Below are positions 18,546 to 25,545 of a stretch of DNA of 64,000 nucleotides, piece by piece. Made by a program: the position numbers and the translations under genes. The DNA lies in NCBI RefSeq assembly GCF_001571405.1, contig NZ_BCNX01000007.1, positions 62,001-126,000 of the forward strand. Direction: 5' to 3'. Position 1 is the first letter of the stretch, and every line of letters starts with the position of its first letter. The notes beneath the pieces were generated by a model. It did not search any database. It saw only the letters and a list, made by a program, of their open reading frames with translations, and was not told the DNA's origin. Source of the stretch: Methanoculleus thermophilus. GTDB taxonomy: Archaea > Halobacteriota > Methanomicrobia > Methanomicrobiales > Methanoculleaceae.

Positions 18546-19420
18546 AGCGCCAGTGCCTCCTCATACCGCGTGGCAAAGGGGATCGCCGCCACCGCCCCGA
18601 TCATACCTCTGCCGTCCATGACGATGGAGAGGCGTTCGTCGTCGAGTGCAGCAAGGTCGTCATGAGTGACCTCGCCCTGCTTTACGCGTCTTCCAAACGC
18701 TTCGAGCGGCGCGGGATCGAACCCACGCCAGACCGCCATCCCGGTATCATCCGAGAGGGTGTACTCCTCCAGATACTCATGGAAGCGCCGGACCAGCCCG
18801 GAGGGGTCGGTGGTGGCAAACTCGCAGGCGATGGCGACACAGTTCTTGGTCCGGTAGGGGACGGGGTAGAGCTGGACGATGGTGTGGGAGAGGTAGCGGG
18901 AACGGTCGTCCTCGACGGCTCTCGCGATGTTGTGGGCCAGCGTCCAGGTGGCTCCTTCCTCCGGAGTATCGGTGTCGTCGATCCCGATGATCACCCGCTC
19001 ACGCCGGGGAAGCCAGATGGTTGAGCCCGCAAGCCGCCCACCGCCGGCAGGATCGCTCTTTTCGCGGATGACGCCTTTCGCGGTGGCACGGCAGATGGAT
19101 GCGCCTACGCCGCCGCCGCCAAGACCACGGTAGGTGACGGCGATCTCGTCGTCATCAACGGCGACAGCGGCGATCCCCGCCGGGAAGAAGGAGCCCTGGA
19201 GCGCGAGGTCGACGTTGCCGGTCGAGAGCAAGTAGCGGTTGGTTGGACCAACGGTGCGGATAGAGCGGACGAGAGGGCTCTTTGCATAGTGGTGCTTCAC
19301 CCACATCGCCCCGCCGATGCAGTCGAAGAACTCGATGAGTTCTACCTGCCTACCGTTCTCATCGGCCACCGCGACGATCTGCGGATACCGAATTATGTAT
19401 GGATCAGAGAGTCTCTCCAT
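18527..19420 (-). CDS. Methanogenesis marker protein 11 family (IGIDDTDT motif)
   Basis: A 297-residue protein that matches my memory of methanogenesis marker protein 11: it opens MERLSDPYIIRYPQIVAV and has GGAMWVKHHYAKSPL. About residue 145 it carries IGIDDTDTPEEGATW, the same DDTD signature found in the kinase-like domain of the tRNA-Ile2 agmatidine synthase TiaS. This implies ATP-dependent phosphoryl transfer, but the substrate is unknown. I chose the ATG at 19420; the frame continues to 19477, inside the preceding gene. It overlaps its paralogue upstream by 17 bases and the radical SAM gene downstream by 19. Confidence 0.82.
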   Translation of the reverse strand: MERLSDPYIIRYPQIVAVADENGRQVELIEFFDCIGGAMWVKHHYAKSPLVRSIRTVGPTNRYLLSTGNVDLALQGSFFPAGIAAVAVDDDEIAVTYRGLGGGGVGASICRATAKGVIREKSDPAGGGRLAGSTIWLPRRERVIIGIDDTDTPEEGATWTLAHNIARAVEDDRSRYLSHTIVQLYPVPYRTKNCVAIACEFATTDPSGLVRRFHEYLEEYTLSDDTGMAVWRGFDPAPLEAFGRRVKQGEVTHDDLAALDDERLSIVMDGRGMIGAVAAIPFATRYEEALALWTGSG

Positions 19421-20360
19421 AAAGTCCAGCCGCCTCAGCGCCCCGGTTCCCCCAGAGAACGGCACCGAGCGCTCCAATCCGACCTTTTCGTCCGTTCGAG
19501 TCGATGAATTGGACGCCCATCCGGGCGGCCTCGGCTTCCGCCTCCTCGACCGTCAGGAGCTCGGTCTTGACCCGCTTTAAGTAGGGAGATTCTTCCGCGA
19601 ACGTGATCCCTCGGTAGACCGCGATACCGGTGTCGTTGCTGACCGCACCCGACTCGACAAAGTCACGGACGTACTCGAGGAGCTCATCTACCTTTCCGGG
19701 TCGGACGGCAAAGTTCAGGGCGGAACTGACACAGTTTGTGGTCTTCTTCGGGACCGCCGGGTTTAACTGCACAAGGCGCATGTCCAGGTACTCCACCCCG
19801 GGGATCTTGCAGCCCTCGGCGCACTTAAGCGCGAGGACCCACGTGGCGCCCTCCTCGCGGGTGTCGGTATCGTCGATCCCGATCGTCACCTTCTCGTAGA
19901 GCGGGGATGTGATCCTCACCCGGCAGATCCGGGCTCCTCCGATCCGGAGGTCTTCTTCGGATGGATACTCTGCCCGGGTCACCCCTGGCGCCTGGGTCAG
20001 ACAGGCGGCGATGCCGACACCGGCACCCGCAATCCCCGACCAGGTCGTCACCACCTCGTCCCCGACAACCTCGACCCCCTCAAGCGCCTGGCCGCCGATC
20101 TCCTTGCTTGCAGCCCCGAACTTCGCCGGCGAAACCCCCAGTCGAGCGAGCATCGTCATCGTCGTGCCCTCGACGTGACAGGACTCCACCGCACCCCTCG
20201 CCCGTACCCGGTTCGCCGCGTCCCACTCGATGGTCCCTCGGGCCCGGCACTGCTCGCGAATCTCCGCAAGACCGGCCTTCTGATCGACCATAACGAGGTA
20301 CTTCATCGAGAACATCGGCCCGAACCGGGCCCTGACTTCATCAGGCGTGAGTGTAATCAT
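19404..20360 (-). CDS. Second marker-11/TiaS-like protein (paralogue)
   Basis: A 318-residue paralogue of the next gene. Both share the layout: a unique N-terminal domain of about 150 residues, then IGIDDTDTREEGATWVLA, then a KKTTNCVSSALNF region matching RTKNCVAIACEF in the neighbour, and the late NDTGIAVYRG matching DDTGMAVWRG. The DDTD motif suggests an ATP-using kinase-like domain related to TiaS. The two paralogues may form a heterodimer. ATG 20360 has a GGTGAC ribosome site and lies about 45 bases after a TATA-like box, so this is the first gene of the operon. Confidence 0.78.
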   Translation of the reverse strand: MITLTPDEVRARFGPMFSMKYLVMVDQKAGLAEIREQCRARGTIEWDAANRVRARGAVESCHVEGTTMTMLARLGVSPAKFGAASKEIGGQALEGVEVVGDEVVTTWSGIAGAGVGIAACLTQAPGVTRAEYPSEEDLRIGGARICRVRITSPLYEKVTIGIDDTDTREEGATWVLALKCAEGCKIPGVEYLDMRLVQLNPAVPKKTTNCVSSALNFAVRPGKVDELLEYVRDFVESGAVSNDTGIAVYRGITFAEESPYLKRVKTELLTVEEAEAEAARMGVQFIDSNGRKGRIGALGAVLWGNRGAEAAGLYGETL

Positions 20361-20404
20361 GATGTCACCGAAATTATCGTTAACAAGAATGTCGTTGATA
20401 ACGG

Positions 20405-20412
20405 TATTTAAG
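20405..20412 (-). promoter_or_regulatory. TATA box of the coenzyme B operon
   Basis: On the minus strand this reads CTTAAATA, a good archaeal TATA element. Transcription would begin about 25 bases on, near 20383, leaving a leader of roughly 20 bases that includes the GGTGAC ribosome site of the first gene. No other promoter-like gap occurs until after nfo, because the genes overlap or nearly touch. Confidence 0.6.
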
Positions 20413-20637
20413 GGGATCGATCGGGTGGGGGCAGATGGCGGAGATTCGGCTCCCTGGAGGGTGAGGAGGGGGAACGGGCGGTTGTTTCACGCGGTTGAGG
20501 GAGATGGGGTGGTGGGTATGTGGTATGCAGGGACTAGTTTTCCTATAACGAAAGAACAAGCGAATAGCGATGGAAAGCCCATACTCTGGACCGTGGGGGC
20601 TATCGCACTTGGGGGGAGGGGCTGACGGGGAGTGCGA

Positions 20638-20737
20638 CGGTCCGAAGGACCGGAGCTCGAGCACCGATAGGTGCGAGGGGGGATACTCCCCCCTCCCCTG
20701 TCCCCACCCCCCTGCGAGGCGATTCCCCCCAGGAATC
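20638..20737. repeat. Cluster of four intergenic hairpins
   Basis: Four perfect inverted repeats lie almost end to end: 20638-20652 (6-bp arms CGGTCC/GGACCG), 20661-20674 (GCACC/GGTGC), 20675-20695 (8-bp arms GAGGGGGG/CCCCCCTC) and 20721-20737 (GATTCC/GGAATC). They lie outside any gene, between a terminator and a promoter. Such a compact stem array could be a REP-like genomic repeat or a structured RNA. Copy number elsewhere cannot be judged here. Confidence 0.6.
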
Positions 20738-20961
20738 CGTGCTGTTGCTTGAGACGGAAGTTTAATCCAGTTTCTTCACAGAAGTCGCTCAGGAACCTAT
20801 GTTAGAGGTTTACGGCTGACCGACAACACGATTCTGCAGCCCATCAGAGCATCAACTTGGGTAACTCCAGCAAATATTAGATTTCGTAACGGTGTTTCAA
20901 TATAGGTGTCCCAGCACCTTCAGCGCACCATGAAGCCTTCACCGGCCCCAATGGCCACCAC

Positions 20962-20968
20962 AAAAAAA
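20962..20968 (-). terminator. T-run terminator of ftr
   Basis: Seven A residues on the plus strand give a seven-T run on the minus strand, six bases after the ftr stop codon. This is a typical archaeal termination signal. Confidence 0.65.
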
Positions 20969-20973
20969 GAGAT

Positions 20974-21882
20974 TTAGAGATAGTCCGCCAGAACGTCCTT
21001 CAGCTCGAACTTGAACGGTCCGAGGTTGCCGCCGAAGTTCCCGGCGCTGATGCGCACTACGCCCGGCACCTTGGACGCCGCCCGGATACCCTCAGCCATC
21101 GCGGTCTTGACCGAGTCCTCGTCGACACCGTCGATGACGATCTCGTAAATTGCCTTGACGCCCTCGGGGACCTTGCTGTCCTCGACCTTCTCGCGGAGGG
21201 TCGGGCAGTAGGCCTCGTTCGTGCTTGCGCCCATGAACTTGTACTTCTTGCTCCCGACCTTCGAGCCGCTTGCAACGATGCCGCCGGGGAATGGCGTGAT
21301 GACACCGCAGACGCCGCTAATGGCGTCGATCGCCGCCTGGGCAGCGGTGAGAGCAGCCATCTGATTCTCGCCCATGATGAAGAAGTTGCCGCCCGCAACA
21401 CCCTTGACGATGCCGAACTCCTCCTCGCCGATGTACTCGCCCTCCATGATCGGGATGGCCCATACCGTCCTGCCGCCGACCTCACGCTTCTCCTCGTAGC
21501 CGTCGCCGAAGAAGTGGAGCTTGACCGGGATCTTCTCCGGGACCTCGGCGACGACGTCGGCGAGACCGTCAAAGACCGCCGTCGTCGGTGCCGTGAGGAC
21601 GCACTCAGCGAGGCGCTCCACGACCTGCTCTTTGAGTTTCTTCTTGCTCGCGCAGATCAGGATCGCATAGCCGGGCCGTCCGTCGGGGGTCTCGTCGGCG
21701 GGAACAAAGCAGTCGATGCCTGCCTCCGCCGGACATCCGATGGTCGAGGTGGCAAACCCAACAGCCTCAACTGCTGCCTTGTATGCCCATTCCTCAGTGA
21801 CGGCGGTAATAATGGGCCGTGCCACCCAGGTCGGAAAAGCTTCTGCGTAGGTGTCATCGATAGTTACGCCATTCAGTTCCAT
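20974..21882 (-). CDS. ftr: Formylmethanofuran:tetrahydromethanopterin formyltransferase
   Basis: Second enzyme of CO2 reduction to methane. In the cytoplasm it moves the formyl group from formylmethanofuran to tetrahydromethanopterin. The length is 302 residues. It begins [16 protein letters not shown] and contains [49 protein letters not shown] and [11 protein letters not shown], all matching the family along its whole length. The ATG at 21882 is preceded by GAGGTG. It is transcribed alone, leftward, away from the fwd-hdr cluster. Confidence 0.97.
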   Translation of the reverse strand: MELNGVTIDDTYAEAFPTWVARPIITAVTEEWAYKAAVEAVGFATSTIGCPAEAGIDCFVPADETPDGRPGYAILICASKKKLKEQVVERLAECVLTAPTTAVFDGLADVVAEVPEKIPVKLHFFGDGYEEKREVGGRTVWAIPIMEGEYIGEEEFGIVKGVAGGNFFIMGENQMAALTAAQAAIDAISGVCGVITPFPGGIVASGSKVGSKKYKFMGASTNEAYCPTLREKVEDSKVPEGVKAIYEIVIDGVDEDSVKTAMAEGIRAASKVPGVVRISAGNFGGNLGPFKFELKDVLADYL

Positions 21883-22202
21883 GAATAAACTACACCTCGT
21901 TTGCTACAATGTTACAATCCGGACAGAATAAGGTTTCTTTTTTTTCTCGAAAAAGGGCGAGCAGGCCATTTATGCTGCCGGCGATCAGAGCGGCATGGTT
22001 GCCCAACACCTTCGGTCGCTCATCGAAGACCCACTGCTCCAGGCAGGAAAACAGTATAGGGATCGACGAACGAGATCTGCAGCCATCCGGAACCACGAGC
22101 TCCTGTGGGAGGAATCATGTCACGGGGTAGAGGTTGCGGGAGAGGGGTATGACCAGAGGCGAAGTGAAAACTCCAGCACCCGGCATGAAGGGAGGAGAGA
22201 CG

Positions 22203-22355
22203 ATGGATGCGAAATTCGTTGCTTCTCCAACCGCGCAAGAGATACCGGACATCAGAAAAGAGCGGAACAACAATGATCTTGTGGCTTCTGGGAGATCTTA
22301 CCTGGTCTCAACGCTACTGACCGGGACTGGCCACCGATTTTCAGCAAAAGGGTAA
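22203..22355 (+). CDS. Possible small protein, 50 residues
   Basis: A 50-codon frame starting ATG at 22203, preceded by GGGAGGAGAG, which is a strong ribosome site at about seven bases. It encodes a soluble, charged peptide (contains IRKERNNND) without a recognised motif, signal or membrane segment. It lies in the long gap between ftr and fwdG, oriented toward fwdG. The ribosome site is the only real support; it could be chance or a remnant. Confidence 0.25.
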   Translation: MDAKFVASPTAQEIPDIRKERNNNDLVASGRSYLVSTLLTGTGHRFSAKG

Positions 22356-22535
22356 ATCCACAATATAACCATTTCGTTTTCTTCATCCACTAAAAAAAGG
22401 GATATATGCCCACGTTTTGAGTATCGGACCAACATAGTAACTTCCTTAATTTATAAAATCTAAGAGATAATCAGTATTCTGGAATATAAGGCTGTCGAAT
22501 TTCAGAAAGTTTATGTATATTCTTTGACAACTCTT

Positions 22536-22557
22536 TTTATATCGATTTTAAATCGAT
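22536..22557 (+). promoter_or_regulatory. Promoter and palindromic site before fwdG
   Basis: A TATA-like TTTATATC (22536-22543) runs into a perfect inverted repeat, ATCGATTT-T-AAATCGAT (22541-22557, 8-bp arms). The fwdG ATG lies at 22578, so if this TATA is used the transcript starts close to the start codon and the palindrome overlaps the core promoter, the place for a repressor or activator site. Another TATA-like stretch lies at about 22510-22519. Confidence 0.5.
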
Positions 22558-22577
22558 CAGATCTGGTGCGTGATACC

Positions 22578-22850
22578 ATGGCATTTGCATTGCACATCAA
22601 TATGGAACGATGTACAGGCTGCAATAATTGCGTGGTGGCATGCCCTGTGGATGCTCTTGAGCTCCATACCGAAGATCCGGTAACCAAGGAGAAGATCTAC
22701 AAGGTCAAAGACGGCAAGGCTGTCATCCTTGATTTCAACTCCGAGCTCTGCGCCGGTTGCGGCGTCTGCGTCCAGGCCTGCCCCTATGAGGTTATTAAGC
22801 TTGTAGGACCGTGGGAGACCCAGTCTAAGGCCCGAAAAGTAGTAGTATAG
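22578..22850 (+). CDS. fwdG: Formylmethanofuran dehydrogenase subunit G (ferredoxin)
   Basis: A 90-residue two-cluster ferredoxin, motifs CTGCNNCVVACP and CAGCGVCVQACP. In the Fwd complex FwdG links the polyferredoxin FwdF to the tungsten/molybdenum site, supplying low-potential electrons for CO2 reduction. I base the assignment on size, cluster number and position directly before the eight-cluster polyferredoxin; by sequence alone it could be another 2[4Fe-4S] ferredoxin. The ATG at 22578 begins the conserved part; the frame upstream runs through the promoter. First gene of a ten-gene unit. Confidence 0.85.
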   Translation: MAFALHINMERCTGCNNCVVACPVDALELHTEDPVTKEKIYKVKDGKAVILDFNSELCAGCGVCVQACPYEVIKLVGPWETQSKARKVVV

Positions 22851-22864
22851 GAGTGATCTAGAGT

Positions 22865-24034
22865 ATGGCACTGTTTCCAAAGTATTCCAAGACTCAGGAA
22901 GGTCAGAATGTCATCATGGAGCAGAGACTCCTGAAGGCAGTCAACAACCTGATCCTGAACGCAGAGACCTGCACAGGCTGCGGTATCTGTGTCGATGCCT
23001 GCCCAGAAGAGGCAATCGCGCTCGGCCCTGTCGGTGCGGCACGCCGTGGGGCAGTTAACAATGCAGCACCCGTCGATGTCAACCCTGAGAAATGTTCGTA
23101 TTGTGGTGTCTGTGTCATCATGTGCCCCTTCAATGCTATGACCCTCAAGATCGATGGGGAAGAGAGGCTCCCGATCCTTGAGCGGGAAGGATTCCCCACA
23201 TACGACATGGTCACCGTGATCGACGAGGAGAAATGCAGCCGGTGCACTACCTGTGATGAGGTCTGCCCAAGAGACGCCATCGCACGTGACGTACCCGCAT
23301 TTGAGGGCGGCGACGAGGCAGGCAGGCCGCGCCAGACCGCATTGCAGACCAAGACCACATTTACCGTAGACACCGAGAAGTGCGATGTCTGTGGCATCTG
23401 CGGCGAACTCTGCCCAAGCATCACTGTTGCCCGCAAACCTGCAAACCCCGAGACCGGCAAGATCGAAGGGGACGTCCTGTGGGAAGAGAGCACCTGCGAT
23501 GCATGCAAGATCTGTGTGGAGGCCTGCCCGCAGGAGGCAATCACCGTCGAGCGGGAAGTCATCAGCGACAAGCTGCCCGGCAAGGTTGAGATCGAGCAGG
23601 AGAACTGCTGCACCTGCACCTGGTGTGTTCACACCTGCCCACAGGAAGCAATCACCGTTGAGAAGCTCTTCGAGGGAGAGATCGAGATCAACCCCGAGAA
23701 GTGCCCCGGCGGCTGCTCGACCTGTGTTGAGGTCTGCCCCTGCAATGCACTCTACCTGCCCGCCCCCGTCCCTGCAAAGGAGATGAAGGGAGAGATTGAG
23801 CCTAACATCGCCATCAACAAGGACTTCTGCATCCTCTGCGGCGCCTGTGTCAACGCCTGCCCGAGCGAGGACGCAATCATCCTGCGGCGGACGGCCATCC
23901 GGATGAAGGACAAGGAGACGGACCTCTTCAAGAGGATCAAGGAGAAACTGCTCACCCCAAGGACATCGAAGGTGAAAGAGGCCACCCCCGGAGAGGTCGA
24001 AGTCAAAGTTTTGGAAACAGCAGAAGAGGCGTGA
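22865..24034 (+). CDS. fwdF: Formylmethanofuran dehydrogenase subunit F (polyferredoxin)
   Basis: A 389-residue polyferredoxin. Eight CXXCXXCXXXC-type motifs can be counted: CTGCGICVDAC, CSYCGVCVIMC, CSRCTTCDEVC, CDVCGICGELC, CDACKICVEAC, CCTCTWCVHTC, a variant CPGGCSTCVEVC, and CILCGACVNAC. This matches FwdF, which wires the Fwd complex to heterodisulfide reductase. The seventh motif has one extra residue (CPGGC), still plausible for a cluster. The start has no strong ribosome site, but the hydrophilic N-terminus is short. Followed eleven bases later by hdrC. Confidence 0.92.
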   Translation: MALFPKYSKTQEGQNVIMEQRLLKAVNNLILNAETCTGCGICVDACPEEAIALGPVGAARRGAVNNAAPVDVNPEKCSYCGVCVIMCPFNAMTLKIDGEERLPILEREGFPTYDMVTVIDEEKCSRCTTCDEVCPRDAIARDVPAFEGGDEAGRPRQTALQTKTTFTVDTEKCDVCGICGELCPSITVARKPANPETGKIEGDVLWEESTCDACKICVEACPQEAITVEREVISDKLPGKVEIEQENCCTCTWCVHTCPQEAITVEKLFEGEIEINPEKCPGGCSTCVEVCPCNALYLPAPVPAKEMKGEIEPNIAINKDFCILCGACVNACPSEDAIILRRTAIRMKDKETDLFKRIKEKLLTPRTSKVKEATPGEVEVKVLETAEEA

Positions 24035-24044
24035 GGGATAGCCA

Positions 24045-24626
24045 ATGGCAGTAAAGAAAGAATACATTGACCAAAAACTCGCTGAGAGACTCCGGGACAG
24101 GAAGTTCTACGCTTCTGACAGCAACCCCGAGTTCCTCAAGGAAGTTGAGAAGATCGGGCAGACGGCCGCCCACATGTGCTACCAGTGCGGTACCTGCACA
24201 GGATCGTGCCCCTCGGCACCCCGGAGCTCATACCGCATCCGGTTGTTCATGCGCAAAGCGGTCCTCGGACTCGAGGAAGAAGTCCTCACCGACCCGGACC
24301 TCTGGCTCTGCACGACCTGTTACAGCTGCACCGACCGGTGCCCCCGTGACCTCGCGCCGACCGACGCGATCATGGCGATGAGGAACCTTGCGTTCAAGCG
24401 CGACATTGTCCCGCGCAACTTCCTCCAGACCGTCCAGTTGATCTACAAGACCGGTCACGGCGTCCCGAACAACGACGCAAACCGGGCTGCACGCAAGAGA
24501 CTCGGCCTTGATGAGGAGCCCGAGACGACGCACAAGTACCCGGAGTACCTGCCCGGAATTCGGAAGATCCTCGACCACTACAAACTGAAAGAGAATGCGG
24601 ACAGAATTCTCTCGGAGGGAGAGTGA
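24045..24626 (+). CDS. hdrC: Heterodisulfide reductase subunit C
   Basis: A 193-residue iron-sulfur subunit with two [4Fe-4S] motifs, CYQCGTCTGSCP and CTTCYSCTDRCP. It passes electrons from HdrA to the catalytic HdrB in the soluble HdrABC complex, which reduces CoM-S-S-CoB. No membrane helix or heme subunit is present, so this is the cytoplasmic bifurcating type. It overlaps the hdrB leader, whose ribosome site GGAGGGA lies in its last codons. Confidence 0.95.
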   Translation: MAVKKEYIDQKLAERLRDRKFYASDSNPEFLKEVEKIGQTAAHMCYQCGTCTGSCPSAPRSSYRIRLFMRKAVLGLEEEVLTDPDLWLCTTCYSCTDRCPRDLAPTDAIMAMRNLAFKRDIVPRNFLQTVQLIYKTGHGVPNNDANRAARKRLGLDEEPETTHKYPEYLPGIRKILDHYKLKENADRILSEGE

Positions 24627-24631
24627 AAACC

Positions 24632-25534
24632 ATGAGCAACAACAGACACCAATACGCATTCTTCCTCGGGTGCATCGCCCCGAACCGCTACCCCGGCATC
24701 GAAGCGGCAGCCATCGAGACCAGCAAGAATGTCGGCATCGACCTCCTGCCCCTGAAGGGCGCAAGCTGCTGCCCGGCACCGGGTGCCTTCGGTTCGATTG
24801 ACTTAAACGTCTGGTACGCAATGGCGGCCAGGAACCTGGTACTCGCCGAGCAGATGGGCATGGACATCGCCCTGATCTGCAACGGCTGTTACAAGTCCAT
24901 CTGGGAAGTCAACCACAAACTGAAGCACAACGACGAGCTCCGCGATGGAGTCAACGAAGTGCTCAAAGAGATCGATATGGAGTTCAAGGGGACCATCGAC
25001 GTCTGGCACCTCGCCGAGCTCTACTACGACCCGGAGATCGTGGGCGTCAAGAAGCTCGCCGATAGTGTCAAGCGCCCCCTGACCGGTGCGAGAGTCGCCG
25101 TCCACTACGGCTGCCACATGATGAAGCCGCGCAAAGAGCGGCACTTCGGGAACACCGAGAACCCGATGTGGATGGAAGAACTCGTCGCCGCACTCGGAGC
25201 CGAACCGGTCCAGTACCGCAACAAGATGCAGTGCTGTGGAGCCGGTGGCGGTGTCCGTGGATACGATATAGCGCACGCGCTCGATATCACAAATGAGAAG
25301 CTGATTAACATGGAAGAAGCGGGTGTCGATGCAGTCACCGATGTCTGTCCATTCTGTCAGCTCCAGTTCGACCGCGGCCAGCTTGAGATCAAGGAGAAGT
25401 TCGGTGTTGCTCACAGCATCCCCGTCCTGCACTACAACGAACTCCTGGGACTGGCACAGGGCATGAGCCCGGAAGAGCTTGCACTCGACCTGCATGCCAT
25501 CAATGTTGAGCCATTCCTGAAGAAGATCCTGTGA
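24632..25534 (+). CDS. hdrB: Heterodisulfide reductase subunit B
   Basis: Catalytic subunit reducing the heterodisulfide CoM-S-S-CoB. The 300-residue protein has two cysteine-rich CCG domains: the first with FFLGCIAP, GASCCPAPGAF and CNGCY; the second with HYGCHMM, MQCCGAGGG and CPFCQ. These bind the two noncubane [4Fe-4S] clusters. I chose ATG 24632 (GGAGGGAG about ten bases upstream) over the in-frame GTG at 24623, which overlaps the hdrC stop and is too close to the ribosome site. Unit order hdrCBA. Confidence 0.95.
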   Translation: MSNNRHQYAFFLGCIAPNRYPGIEAAAIETSKNVGIDLLPLKGASCCPAPGAFGSIDLNVWYAMAARNLVLAEQMGMDIALICNGCYKSIWEVNHKLKHNDELRDGVNEVLKEIDMEFKGTIDVWHLAELYYDPEIVGVKKLADSVKRPLTGARVAVHYGCHMMKPRKERHFGNTENPMWMEELVAALGAEPVQYRNKMQCCGAGGGVRGYDIAHALDITNEKLINMEEAGVDAVTDVCPFCQLQFDRGQLEIKEKFGVAHSIPVLHYNELLGLAQGMSPEELALDLHAINVEPFLKKIL

Positions 25535-25545
25535 GGTGCAAACAC

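Larger units (their letters stand above)
20361..20973. other. Intergenic region between ftr and coenzyme B operon
   Basis: About 610 bases without a recognisable gene. It contains, from right to left: the ftr terminator, a GC-rich part with several adjacent hairpins (annotated separately), and the likely promoter of the downstream operon. Short open frames here are low-complexity and lack support. Confidence 0.6.
21883..22577. other. Divergent intergenic region between ftr and fwdG
   Basis: About 695 bases separate two divergent methanogenesis units. The half nearest fwdG (22330-22570) is AT-rich with several TATA-like stretches. A T-run of nine near 21938-21945 lies on the plus strand. Apart from a doubtful 50-codon frame (annotated), nothing coding is recognisable. 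The length and base composition suggest multiple regulatory sites or a decayed gene. Confidence 0.5.

Noticed and set aside
22784-24067. Long minus-strand frame across fwdF
   Set aside because: Antisense to the eight-cluster polyferredoxin; no recognisable domain.
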